Assembly (NCBI RefSeq): GCF_019090165.1
Contig: NZ_JAHRIB010000133.1
Coordinates: 1-64,000 of the forward strand
Direction of reading: 5' to 3'
Source: Streptomyces sp. BV286
GTDB taxonomy: Bacteria > Actinomycetota > Actinomycetes > Streptomycetales > Streptomycetaceae
DNA: 64,000 nucleotides
Under the pieces are notes generated by a model. It saw only the letters and a program-made list of their open reading frames with translations, was not told the DNA's origin and made no database searches. A program made the position numbers and the translations under genes. Every line of letters starts with the position of its first letter. Position 1 is the stretch's first letter. This document shows, piece by piece, positions 1 through 8,803 of the stretch.

Positions 1-44
1 TCTACCGGGTCATCACCGGAAACCGCCGCCGCAGCCACGCCTGA
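1..44 (+). CDS. C-terminal end of an unidentified protein (partial)
   Basis: The window opens inside an open frame that reads YRVITGNRRRSHA and stops with TGA at 42-44. A strong hairpin terminator begins 15 bp later, which supports this being the true end of a gene. Only 13 residues are visible, so no function can be given. Confidence 0.5.
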   Translation, partial: YRVITGNRRRSHA

Positions 45-58
45 CCCCACACCACCCC

Positions 59-91
59 ATCGGCTCCGCCCCACCCCAGGGCGGAGCCGAT
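59..91 (+). terminator. Rho-independent-type hairpin terminator
   Basis: A perfect 13-bp inverted repeat (59-71 and 79-91, arm ATCGGCTCCGCCC) encloses a 7-nt loop, directly after the stop codon of the truncated first gene. It has no long T tract, as usual for Streptomyces. Confidence 0.8.
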
Positions 92-214
92 TCGCGTACC
101 GCGAGCCATCAGCCCTCCCCGGACCCGCGTCCCGGCAGAGAGCCTCGGCTTCGGACAGATCCGGTTCAGGCGATCCGGTCGGACAGATCCGTTCGGTCGG
201 ATCTCCGTGCTGTC

Positions 215-1327
215 TCAGCCGGTGTGAAGGATTCGAAAGCGATCGGGCCGTACCGGATCACGATCAACGACCTGGACCGGCGCCGAGGCCCACTGCCAGA
301 CGTTGATGCCCGGCACGCGGGAGAACTGGATCCGGCCGCGGGTCCCCTCGACTGCGACGCGCGGCCAGGATTCGGCGGTGCGCGCCCGGTCCCCGCCGTG
401 AGAACGCAGCACGTCAGCGAGAACGACAACCGTGTCATAGCCCTCGTAGGCGACGAAGGAGGGCGCGTCGGTCAGCCGCTCACGCAGAGCCGTCTCGACT
501 CGTGCACCGAGAGGGCTGAGGCGCTCGGGCAAGTAGCGCAGGAACGGGATCGCGGCGCAGTCGTCGCCCAGCAACTCCGCCCATGTGGCGAACTCCGGTT
601 GCCCCGCCGGCGCACCGATCAGAAGCTCGGCGAGGCGCTGGTCCCGGCGGACGGACCTGACGATGTCCACGGCCGGATCGGGGTGGCCCACCAGAAGGAG
701 GAGGGCTGTCGCCCGATGGTCGACGAGTTCGTCGCACACGGCCGCAGGGGTGAGCTCGCTCATGTCGAGCTCGATGACGGTGCCGCCGCGTGGAATGAGG
801 TGCTCCCGTAGTACGCGGGTCCCGGAAGCCCAGTACACACTCGGCTGGGTAGCTACGGCGATGCGGTTGTGGCCCGAGCCGAGGAGGAAGTCCGCGTAGA
901 TCTGCCACCCGTGGGACTGCGGCGGCGCGAGCCGCGCGACCCATTCCGTCGGCTGTTCGGTGAGAGCGTCGAGAACCGCGGACGAGCAGAGGAACGGCAG
1001 GCCGAGGGCGTCGGCCCTGCCGGCAGCGGCGCGAGCTACGACGCTGTGGTACTCCCCTGCCAAGGCGGCGACTCCCAGGCGGGCCAGTTCGTCCACCGCC
1101 TCAGTGGCCTTCCGCGGATCAGCCGCGGTGTCTCGTACCAGCAGTTCGAGTGGCCTTCCGGCGATGCCGCCGGTGTCGTTCACTTCGCCGACGGCCAGCT
1201 CGAGTCCGGCGAGCAGATGTCGGCCTGCCTGGACCCAGCCAGGCCGGGTGAGCGGGACGAGAGCGCCGATCCGGACCGCTGATCCGTCAGTCCGCTGCGT
1301 TTCAGGGGCCACTGGTGGCGTGTTCAT
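215..1327 (-). CDS. Branched-chain amino-acid-type periplasmic-binding-fold protein
   Basis: A 370-residue protein of the Peripla_BP_6 (LivJ/AmiC-like) fold. It opens with IGALVPLTRPGW, then HLLAGLELAVGEVNDTGGIAGRPLELLVRD in two steps, the hallmark start of family members, and later has the LLLVGHPDPA and AYEGYDTVVVLADVL segments typical of the C-terminal lobe. I chose ATG at 1327 because GGGAGA lies about 10 nt upstream; a longer reading to 1621 has no such support. No signal peptide or lipobox is visible and no permease or ATPase gene is adjacent, so it may be a cytosolic ligand sensor rather than a transporter component. The ligand is unknown. Confidence 0.75.
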   Translation of the reverse strand: MNTPPVAPETQRTDGSAVRIGALVPLTRPGWVQAGRHLLAGLELAVGEVNDTGGIAGRPLELLVRDTAADPRKATEAVDELARLGVAALAGEYHSVVARAAAGRADALGLPFLCSSAVLDALTEQPTEWVARLAPPQSHGWQIYADFLLGSGHNRIAVATQPSVYWASGTRVLREHLIPRGGTVIELDMSELTPAAVCDELVDHRATALLLLVGHPDPAVDIVRSVRRDQRLAELLIGAPAGQPEFATWAELLGDDCAAIPFLRYLPERLSPLGARVETALRERLTDAPSFVAYEGYDTVVVLADVLRSHGGDRARTAESWPRVAVEGTRGRIQFSRVPGINVWQWASAPVQVVDRDPVRPDRFRILHTG

Positions 1328-1458
1328 GCGTGGGTGTCTCCCGTGTCGCGATCTGTCGGTCTCTCCTCCATCGGCCGGTTTCGCTCCGGCCGCGTGATGC
1401 CGTTCCCGCGTTCCCGCAGCCGTCGCAGGTGACACAGGATGCGATCGGACAGCGGAAC

Positions 1459-1809
1459 TCAGAGCCAGCGCTGTGCGGCCTCGACGCTGTCCCCGCCACT
1501 GGTGTTGAACGCGATGGCGGCCTGGGGCGCATGGCGGCGGATCAGGTTCACGATCTGCTCGAAGAGCAGGAACAGTTGCTCGGCCTTGCGGATCCCGCCG
1601 CCGACGACCACGACATCCCATGGCCGTTCGGTCAGCGACGCAACCAGGGTCGGCTCAGCCGTTTCGTCGAACACGACCAGCGTCATGGCCGCGTCGATGC
1701 CGTGCTCACCGAACCGGGCCAGCTCCGCATCGAGGGCTCCGCGATGGGCCGCGCTGTCCACGCCGGGTATCGAGTGCGGGTCGTAACCGACCACAAGTGC
1801 AGAGGGCAT
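1459..1809 (-). CDS. Conserved hypothetical protein, nucleotide-binding-like fold
   Basis: A 116-residue protein starting MPSALVVGYDPHSIPG. It alternates hydrophobic strands and helices (ALVVGYD, AAMTLVVFD, DVVVVGGGIRKAEQLFLLFEQIVNLI), suggesting a small Rossmann-like fold with a GGG turn around residues 74-76. No catalytic motif is recognised. It lies 131 bp upstream of the binding-protein gene on the same strand, so the two could be co-transcribed. It is divergent from the sapA-like gene. Confidence 0.65.
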   Translation of the reverse strand: MPSALVVGYDPHSIPGVDSAAHRGALDAELARFGEHGIDAAMTLVVFDETAEPTLVASLTERPWDVVVVGGGIRKAEQLFLLFEQIVNLIRRHAPQAAIAFNTSGGDSVEAAQRWL

Positions 1810-1973
1810 ACGGGCAACCTACCGCGCGGCCTCCGCGCAGCGGCGTTCAAATCCCCCTGCACGGACGGACGTTCAGGACTTCGCATCTTCTGCGGACGGT
1901 GCACAACCCTTCCGATGGTTCGCGTGTCACACCAAGCAGGAGCAACCAACTCCAAAGATCACAAGGGGGAAAA

Positions 1974-2423
1974 ATGAGATCCAACCGTTCCGTTCTGACC
2001 GCCGCCGCCTTCGCCGCTCTGGCGATGGGCGCGACCACGGCCCTCGCGTCGCCCGCGTCAGCCGCACCCAACACCACCCCGCAGAAGGTCTGCGGAAGTG
2101 CCTACAAGACCGTGAACTCGGCTCCCATCGGCTCGCTCGGCACCGTCTACCTGACGTACAACTCCTCCAACGGCAAGAACTGTGTCGCGACCATCCGCAA
2201 GAACCCGGGCGCGGCCGTGGACATGTCCACCTGGATCTACATCCCGGACACGGGGGACTCCGCTGAGGACTACGGGCACTACACCTCGTACGCAGGTCCG
2301 GCCTACGTGTACGGCAAGGCTCTCTGCGTCAACTGGGGTGGCCACATCAACAACATCTACACCCAGGTGTCCGGCTCCAACTGCGCCGCCCTGAAGGAGA
2401 ACCGGGTCACCTTCACCCGCTGA
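1974..2423 (+). CDS. sapA: SapA-like spore-associated secreted protein
   Basis: A 149-residue secreted protein. Residues 1-30 form a classical Sec signal peptide ending ASPASAA. The mature part begins APNTTPQKVCGSAYKTV and carries four cysteines and a tyrosine/glycine-rich stretch (TSYAGPAYVYGKALC). From memory, this sequence type is annotated in Streptomyces as spore-associated protein A, found on the spore surface. The ATG at 1974 follows a clear GGGGGA ribosome site 4-9 nt upstream. It is monocistronic and closed by a hairpin at 2547-2584. The family name is fairly secure; the biochemical role is not known. Confidence 0.75.
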   Translation: MRSNRSVLTAAAFAALAMGATTALASPASAAPNTTPQKVCGSAYKTVNSAPIGSLGTVYLTYNSSNGKNCVATIRKNPGAAVDMSTWIYIPDTGDSAEDYGHYTSYAGPAYVYGKALCVNWGGHINNIYTQVSGSNCAALKENRVTFTR

Positions 2424-2546
2424 GCATCTCCTCCTGACCAGCGCACTCCCGCGCTGTGCTCACCCCTCGCCGGGCGCACGGGGCCGGCTGTCGTCGGCAG
2501 ACCGTCCGCGGGTCCCGGTGACCGTACGGGAGTGCCACCGGTCCGG

Positions 2547-2584
2547 CTCGCCCTGGCAGACTCACTGAGTTCTGCCAGGGCGAG
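2547..2584 (+). terminator. Hairpin terminator after the sapA-like gene
   Basis: A perfect 14-bp inverted repeat (CTCGCCCTGGCAGA at 2547-2560 with its complement at 2571-2584) separated by 10 nt, about 120 bp downstream of the sapA-like stop codon. Confidence 0.75.
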
Positions 2585-2639
2585 AGCGCGTGAGAGACCC
2601 CACTGCAGGGGAGCGTGAGAGTGCGGCAACTCCCCCGGG

Positions 2640-2942
2640 GACGAGCACGTCATCCATGGTCTGACGAGCGGCGACGAGGCCTGGAGGGTGGCACCGGAAG
2701 TGCCTGCCGTCGATGTACTCGACGGATACCGGCAGGAGACTCAGCTTGCCGACGCCGTCATCCGCAGCACCCCTGCCGGTGCCGGACTGGCCTGGTGGCC
2801 GCACGACCTGTTCGGCGAACCTCATCTGCACACCCTGCGCGACGTCCTGCTGCACGTCATCACCGAGACCGCCTGCCATGCCGGTCACCTCGACGCGGCA
2901 CGAGAACTCATCGACGGACACCGCTGGCTGGTCCTGACCTGA
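2640..2942 (+). pseudogene. DinB/DUF664-type mycothiol-dependent transferase, 5'-truncated remnant
   Basis: The frame reads HVIHGLTSGDEAWRV, then AYR-like and WILLHVI-like family segments, and ends ETACHAGHLDAARELIDG followed by HRWLVLT. This is the well-known C-terminus of DinB-superfamily proteins, including the HAGHLD metal-binding histidines. The N-terminal third, with the first metal-ligand histidine, is missing: upstream in the same frame there is no plausible start and no ribosome site. The middle is also shorter than usual. It looks like a decayed copy of a detoxification-type transferase. A short functional product starting at GTG 2688 cannot be excluded. Confidence 0.6.
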
Positions 2943-3131
2943 CGCTGCGAACCAGCCTCAGGTCGAGGCCGGCAACAGATGCGGCCGTCCCGCGGTCGCC
3001 GGGGCCCCACGGACACCTGCAGATCACTCGGCGGCCGCAAGCCACCCATCCAGCGCCGCGTGTACCTCGTTCGGGGGGTCCGTCCGGAGAGGACGGCTGC
3101 GACGCCCGGGGTGTCCTGTAGTTGTGGCCTC

Positions 3132-3470
3132 ATGATCCGTACGAATGCTCACGCCATGCGTCCTTTTGCCCGGAAGGGGCGGGCTGCGGCCGCGCTCATC
3201 GCGGCTGCCGCGCTCGCCTCGCTCCTCACCGCGTCCACCGACGCCCACGCGTCGCAGGCCCAGGTCATGGGTACCGCACCGTCCTGCGTCAAACGAGACG
3301 TCATCAAGCACGAGAAGTACGTGAAGGTCACCAACACGTGCGACGAGGCGATGCACTTGAAGGTCGTCATCGACTGGGGCAACGACTCCCCCTGCCTGAC
3401 CTACCAAAGGGGAGAATCGTGGGAGTGGAACTGGGGCCGCGGCTCCTACGGCAAGGTCGTCACCTGCTGA
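3132..3470 (+). CDS. Small secreted protein with four cysteines, possibly amylase-inhibitor-like
   Basis: A 112-residue protein (ATG 3132; an internal ATG at 3156, MRPFARKG, is an equally good start). A signal peptide runs to about TDAHASQA. The mature domain is only about 65 residues, begins APSCV and has four cysteines spaced 18, 18 and 24, ending in a C-terminal Cys. This length, the APSCV start and the cysteine order resemble the Streptomyces alpha-amylase inhibitors of the tendamistat type, but the WRY inhibitory motif is not seen, so that link is tentative. It stands alone between two unrelated genes. Confidence 0.6.
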   Translation: MIRTNAHAMRPFARKGRAAAALIAAAALASLLTASTDAHASQAQVMGTAPSCVKRDVIKHEKYVKVTNTCDEAMHLKVVIDWGNDSPCLTYQRGESWEWNWGRGSYGKVVTC

Positions 3471-3715
3471 CCCCGGCCGCCCGCATCGACCCTGCCGACC
3501 GGGCATGCGCGCGACGGGGCAACGGGGCCTGGCGCAGCACCCCTTGGCAGCCTTCCGGAAATTCCCTCCGGTGACGGAAGCGGCGGAGTGGACGGGCGAC
3601 GGCCGGCGGGATGTGAGGAGAATTCGGTCGTGATCCCGCCTTCCGCCATGACCGGCCGAGCGATCGAACCGACCATCAGGCCGGGGCCGGGGCCGGCCGT
3701 CAGCGCGCAGTGCGC

Positions 3716-4405
3716 TCATCTCCTCCAGTAACGGATGTTGCGGAAACGGGCCTCGGCTCGGCCGGAACCATGGTTGTACACGCCGTTCTTGAAGTAGCGG
3801 GTGGCGGGACCCCGGTCGTCGACCGTCAGGACGAGGGAGTCGTCGAAGTAGACCCTGACGGTCCCGGTCCCGCTGCTCGCCTGGTGAGCGATCTTCACGT
3901 TGAACCAGGTGTCGTACGCACCCGTCTTGAGCACCGTGCCGTCATAGCGCCGCACGGTGCCACCGTTTGCTTTGTAGGCGTTGAGCATGATGTCGGTGGC
4001 GGGGGTGCCCGAAGGGTGAATGCCACGCAGGATCTGGACGAAGGACGCGTGGTCCGTGCCCGACGGAAGGTAGACGTCGGCGTCCCACATGCGGTTGCCC
4101 GTCGTGTAGTCGACCTTCCACCGCATCTCGGTACGCGGGTCGGTGGAGTTGCCCTCCTCGAACGGCTCGTCGGTGGCGTACACCCACATGCGGTGGACGC
4201 CGCCGCTGTAGCTGTGACGGTCGCTGAGGTCGAGGTTCCAGGGCTTCTGCCAGCTGTACGTGAAGGAGGTCTGCGTCCAGCCGTCGGTGGGATCGGCGGC
4301 CGGCGCAGTGGCCGCCGCGGAGGCTGACGGAGCCTGCGACAGGGCGAGCGCGGAGCTACCGCCCAGCAGGCCGGCCCCGGCTCGTAAAAGAGCTCTTCTG
4401 TTCAT
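3716..4405 (-). CDS. Tat-exported beta-jelly-roll polysaccharide lyase-like protein
   Basis: A 229-residue protein starting MNRRALLRAGAGLLGG, a twin-arginine signal, with AAAGGA-type ribosome site about 8 nt upstream of ATG 4405. The mature part shows RTEMRWKVDY (residues ~95-104), compare the RTE/SELR motif of alginate-lyase-type jelly rolls, then SFVQILRGIHP, and YFKNGVYNHG near the end, matching the YFKxGVYN motif of that clan (PL7/PL14/PL20 types). The clan cleaves uronic-acid polymers by beta-elimination. The exact PL family and substrate cannot be fixed by reading. It lies next to the GH95 remnant and a PL38-type gene, consistent with a polysaccharide-use locus. Confidence 0.65.
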   Translation of the reverse strand: MNRRALLRAGAGLLGGSSALALSQAPSASAAATAPAADPTDGWTQTSFTYSWQKPWNLDLSDRHSYSGGVHRMWVYATDEPFEEGNSTDPRTEMRWKVDYTTGNRMWDADVYLPSGTDHASFVQILRGIHPSGTPATDIMLNAYKANGGTVRRYDGTVLKTGAYDTWFNVKIAHQASSGTGTVRVYFDDSLVLTVDDRGPATRYFKNGVYNHGSGRAEARFRNIRYWRR

Positions 4406-4785
4406 CCTGTGGTCCTTTCCGGTGCGGGAGTGGAGCTCGTTCGTGTCGGCCGCCATCTGGGGCCCGGCACCGGCGAAGCGCTGATCCGTCGGCGGTGCCG
4501 TAGGCCGGATACGGGTGCGCCCGCGGCGGTCAGGTGTCAGTCACCCGCCGCGCCTGGAGTGCCTGGAGGTGCCGAGCGCGAGTGCAGAGAACCTCAATAC
4601 ATCGGAGGAGTCAAGTGCTTCTGCAGAGCTGTCAATGCAAGGCAAGACGACCAGTCACGCCCGAACATTGGGCGAACAGGGCCCAATAAGACATCAGCCA
4701 TGCCGTTGACAGGTACACGGAACGTCTTTAGGTTGCCGCGATACACCCGATGTATCCAACAACCCGTCAGGCCTGGAGGACGGCA
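4406..4785. other. Divergent intergenic region of the lyase and GH95 genes
   Basis: A 380-bp gene-free space between two divergently transcribed, Tat-exported carbohydrate enzymes. It includes comparatively AT-rich sequence around 4590-4745 where promoters for the GH95 gene would be expected. The only element I can name is the GGAGGA ribosome site at 4775-4780 that sets the GH95 start. Confidence 0.5.
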
Positions 4786-7048
4786 ATGACTTCACAGCAG
4801 GAGAAGCACTCGCCGCTGCCCCGCAGAGCCGTACTCGGCACCGCGTTGGGCGGAGCGGCAGCAGCCTTACCAGGGACCGCGTATGCCGACCAGTCGACAC
4901 AGGATGCGCCGTCAACCAGCACCGCGACGGTGACCGGAGGCGGCAGACGCTCACGCCCCTGGAAGCTCCGCAACACCATGACCACCGACGGTGCCTGGGA
5001 ACGGTTCCTGCGCGGCCAGGACCTCCTGTGGACCAGGTTGCCCACTCTCTGGTACGAAGCCCCGTTCCTCGGCGACGGACTGCTCGGCAGCATGATCTAC
5101 AAGGAACCGGATGCCAACCAGATCCGGTTCACCGTCCAGCACGGCCATGTCCAGGACCATCGGCCCCAGTTCGGCAGCGGCTGGGGCACCTGCCGTCTTC
5201 CCGTGGGACACCTCACGCTCGAACCGGTCGGCACCATCACCGAGGTCGACTGGCGACTGAGCCTGTGGAACGCCGAACTCACCGGCACCATCACCACCAC
5301 CGCGGGCACACTCACCCTCAGCGCCCTCGTCCACGACGCGGTCTTCGCCGCCCGCGCGACAGCGGACGGCGACGAACAGGCCACCTGGACGTTCCACCCC
5401 GAAGACGCCCTCAGCCCTCGGCACATCAGCGAGGCCCCGCCAGCCGGTTACACCGCGAATCCGCCCTGGACCACCCGCACCACCGACGACGGCACCGAGC
5501 AGGTGCTCCAGCCCCTCACCGGCGGCCAGACCGCCACCGCGTACCGTCGCACCGGCGACGAACTCCTGCTCAGCGTCGGGCACAGCCATCCCTCCGACAC
5601 GGCCGCCGAGACCGCCTCGCTGCGCAGCCTCAAGCGCGCGACGTCATACCGCGCGCTCAGACGAAGGCACACCCGCTGGTGGCACGACTTCTACCGGAAG
5701 AGCTTCGTCTCCTTCCCCGACCAACGGCTGCAAAGCTTCCACTGGATCCAGCTCTACAAGGTCGCCTCCGCCAGCCGCGCGGGCGGCCCTGTCATGGCAA
5801 CCTGCGGGCCATGGCTGGAGCGCACCCCCTGGCCCGCGCGCCACCACGCTGCGGCAGAACCAGGAACAGCTCATCGCCAACGTACCGGCCGCCTACCGCG
5901 CGGACAGCTCCGGTGTCGGCCGCAGCTCCGACATGTTCGCCAACCGCGGTGTCGGCAGGCCGGGTACCGGCCCCGAGGCCGGCAACCTCACCTGGGCCCT
6001 GCACAACGTGTGGTTGTCCTACCGGCACTCGATGGACGAGGCACTCCTGCGCGACACGCTCTTCCCGGTTCTGCGCCGGGCGATCAACTACTACCTGCAC
6101 TTCCTCACCCCCGGCAGCGACGGCAGACTCCACCTTCCGAGCACGCTTTCGCCCGAATACCCAGTCGTGCCGCCGCAGGACACCAACTACGACCTGGCCC
6201 TGATCCGCTGGGGCTGCCAGACGCTCATCGACTCCGCCGCACGGCTCGGCATCGAAGACCAACTCATCCCACGCTGGCAGGAAGTACTGGCCAAACTGGC
6301 GCCGTATCCGGTTGACGACAACGGCTTCATGATCGGCGCCGACACCCCGTACGCACAGTCCCACCGGCACTACTCGCATCTGCTGATGGTGTACCCGCTG
6401 TACCTCGTCAACTGGGAGCAGCATGAACATCGCGAGCTGATCGCGAAGTCGGTGGCCCGCTGGCAGGCGCTGCCAAGTGCCCACCGGGGATACAGCTATA
6501 CCGGGGCGGCTTCCATGTACGCGATGACCGGCGACGGCGACACCGCGATCACGTACCTGCGGAAACTCTTCGACCCCACCACCCGGTATCCATGCCGCCC
6601 CAACACGCACTACACGGAAGCCGGGCCCGTCATCGAGACCCCGCTGTCCGCCTCGCAGTCCCTGCACGACATGTTCTGTCAGAGCTGGGGCGGCGTGATC
6701 CGCGTCTTCCCAGCCGTGCCGTCGGCCTGGGCCGACCTCACCCTGCACGACTTCCGCACCCAGGGCGCCTTCCTGGTGAGCGCCGTGCGAAAGGCGGGGA
6801 CGACCCGGTTCATCCGGATCAGGAGCCTGGCGGGCGAGCCGCTCGCACTCCGTCACGGACTCAGCGGACCCCTCACGGTGCTGCTGGACGACGGCACCCC
6901 TGCCCGCACCCGCGACCGGGGTGACGGCACCCTCGAGATCGACCTGCCTCGGGGCCGTGAGGTACTCGTCCACTCCGGCTCGCGCCCCGACCTCGGCATC
7001 GCACCCGTCGCGATCAGCGAGCCGGGCGGGGCCTGGGGCCTGCCGTAA
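4786..7048 (+). pseudogene. GH95 family alpha-L-fucosidase-like protein, broken by an internal deletion
   Basis: ATG 4786 follows GGAGGA by 5 nt and begins a Tat signal (PRRAVLGTALGGAAAALPG). Frame 1 encodes the N-terminal beta-domain and start of the (alpha/alpha)6 barrel up to CGPWLERTPWPA near 5835. The remainder (TLRQNQEQLIANVPAAYRAD, then MFANRGVGRPGTG through to GGAWGLP at 7048) is read in another frame from about 5846. Comparing with the family pattern, roughly 25-30 residues between TPWPA and TLRQNQ are missing, the segment that carries the WWNLNxQ motif with the two catalytic Asn (N-x-N). The TLSPEYP motif with the probable acid Glu is intact. A functional enzyme is unlikely unless this is an assembly error. 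Confidence 0.8.
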
Positions 7049-7078
7049 CGGCCGACCGTTCGCGCCCCCTCCCTCCGA

Positions 7079-7108
7079 GCCCGGGCCCACCACCACGGTG
7101 GCCCGGGC
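7079..7108 (+). terminator. Hairpin terminator after the GH95 remnant
   Basis: GCCCGGGCCCACC (7079-7091) pairs with GGTGGCCCGGGC (7097-7108) with one bulged C and a 5-nt loop, 30 bp after the stop codon. Confidence 0.7.
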
Positions 7109-7265
7109 CTCGCCATCTTCAGCTCCCACAGCGACGCTGCAGCACCTCTTCTGCGCCCGGGACCGCGAGCCTCTTGTCAGTGCCCACGGGACGCTCGCCG
7201 TCGAGTTTGGCCATGCACGCCTCTTCCCGCTCCAGGATGGACGTGGCATGCTCACGGCCGACGCA

Positions 7266-7402
7266 TTCATGAACCCTGTTCATCTACATGAATTCCAGTG
7301 TAGGAGCGAGTGCCGATGAGCCAAGCACTCCGCTAGTGGCAGCGACGGGCGGCTATCCCTGCCCGTCGCAAGGATCTCAACTCCGTGATTCACGTACATG
7401 AT
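7266..7402. promoter_or_regulatory. Possible operators upstream of the PL38-type lyase
   Basis: The 305-bp space before the lyase gene holds TTCATCTACATGAA (7279-7292, perfect 5-bp arms), a palindrome TTCATGAA at 7266-7273, and TTCACGTACATGAT (7389-7402), which matches the first site at 11 of 14 positions and sits 11 bp before the start codon. Two similar inverted repeats flanking the likely promoter suggest a dimeric repressor. No regulator gene is adjacent. Confidence 0.35.
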
Positions 7403-7413
7403 TGGAGTGCCCG

Positions 7414-8688
7414 ATGAGTACTCGCTCGCGCCTGGGTGTCCTCCTGGCGGCCTTGGCCGTGATCACCGCCGCAGCAGTACCCCATGCCTCGGCGGAGGTG
7501 ACGTACCCCGTGCCCGACGCTCCGCACACCACCGTCCTCGAAGGCAACCGTCTGCAGCAGGCGAAGCAGCGCCTCGACCGCGGCGACCCACAACTGCGCC
7601 GGGCCGCAAAGGTGTTGACCGCCCGCGCCGACCGATGGTTGAGCCAGGGCCCCTGGACGGTCGTCGACAAACCCAGGCCGGCACCGAGCGGCGACGTCCA
7701 CGACTACCTGAGTCAAGCCCCGTACTGGTGGCCATCACAACCGCCGACGTCCGGCAATCCGTGGGGTTGCCCGTACGTCCAACGTGACGGACAGCGCAAC
7801 CCCGAGGTCGACTCCGGTACCGATCGCCGGGACGTCGAGAAGGTCTTCGATTCCACGTACGACCTCTCCCTCGCCTGGTACTACACCGGCGACGAGCGGT
7901 ACGCCGGAAAGGCCGGACAGATACTGCGCACCTGGTTCCTCGACCCCGCCACGAGGATGAACCCGCACCTGAACCACGCACAGTTCATCCCCTGCAAGTA
8001 CGACGGCCGCGCCATCGGCATCATCGACTTCTCCCAGTCGTACACCGCCGTCCTCGACGCGCTCGCCATCCTGAACTCCGGCGCCCCCGGCTGGACCAGG
8101 ACGGACCGCACCCGCATGGCGAAGTGGAACAAGGACTTTCTCAGCTGGCTCAGGTACAGCGACTTCGGCAAGCAGGAGGCCGCCGCCACCAACAACCACG
8201 GCACCTTCCACGACATGCACGTCGCAGCTCTCGCCTACGCGACCGGCGACAGGCATCTCACCCGCCGGACAGTCCTCGACGCACGGAGCCTTCGCATCGC
8301 CCCGCAGATCGCCGCCGACGGCAGCCAGCCCCAGGAGCTGACCCGGACACGCAGTTGGCACTACTCGACCTTCGACCTGGTCGCCTACACACGCCTGGCA
8401 GCCATCGGCAAGCACGTCGGCGTGAACCTGTGGAAGTACCGGGGCCCCGACGGACAGAGCCTGTTCAAAGCGGTGAACTACCTTCTGCCCGCGGCGACGG
8501 CGGCCGCCGCCTGGCCGCATCCGGAGCTGGAGTTCCACCGGTACGCGGCCACCGACGTGGTGCATGCGGCCGCCGACGCAGGTGACAGGCAGGCGCAGAA
8601 GGCCGTGCCCTCCCTGGAGGAGCCCCCGGGCGGAGATCTGTGGCTCTTGCGCCCGGCAGCGGAGCAACTGGACTCCATCACGGGCTGA
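7414..8688 (+). CDS. Secreted alginate-lyase-domain protein (PL38-like)
   Basis: A 424-residue secreted protein. ATG 7414 follows GGAG by 6 nt; a Sec signal peptide ends at HASAEV. The mature (alpha/alpha)-barrel domain has DYLSQAPYWWPSQ, DLSLAWYYTGDERYA, the strongly conserved NNHGTFHDMHVAALAYATGD (residues ~265-284, with the N/H pair used in catalysis), and RTRSWHYSTFDLVAYTRLA with the catalytic Tyr region. This matches the alginate_lyase domain family, of which PL38 members act on glucuronans or alginates. It is in line with the neighbouring lyase and GH95/GH43 enzymes. Substrate not assignable. Confidence 0.8.
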   Translation: MSTRSRLGVLLAALAVITAAAVPHASAEVTYPVPDAPHTTVLEGNRLQQAKQRLDRGDPQLRRAAKVLTARADRWLSQGPWTVVDKPRPAPSGDVHDYLSQAPYWWPSQPPTSGNPWGCPYVQRDGQRNPEVDSGTDRRDVEKVFDSTYDLSLAWYYTGDERYAGKAGQILRTWFLDPATRMNPHLNHAQFIPCKYDGRAIGIIDFSQSYTAVLDALAILNSGAPGWTRTDRTRMAKWNKDFLSWLRYSDFGKQEAAATNNHGTFHDMHVAALAYATGDRHLTRRTVLDARSLRIAPQIAADGSQPQELTRTRSWHYSTFDLVAYTRLAAIGKHVGVNLWKYRGPDGQSLFKAVNYLLPAATAAAAWPHPELEFHRYAATDVVHAAADAGDRQAQKAVPSLEEPPGGDLWLLRPAAEQLDSITG

Positions 8689-8803
8689 GGCTGACCATCG
8701 ACCGCTCGCATGGCATGCCAACTGTTCGCCCTGACCTGTGTCCTGGACGGCGTGGACGGCAGGACGGCAGGACGGCTGGAGAGCGCACGTCATCGCGAGG
8801 AGA

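Noticed and set aside
1328..1621. N-terminal extension of the binding-protein ORF to 468 residues
   Set aside because: The extra 98 residues are Arg/His/Pro-rich shadow sequence; the ATG at 1327 has a ribosome site and begins the family domain.
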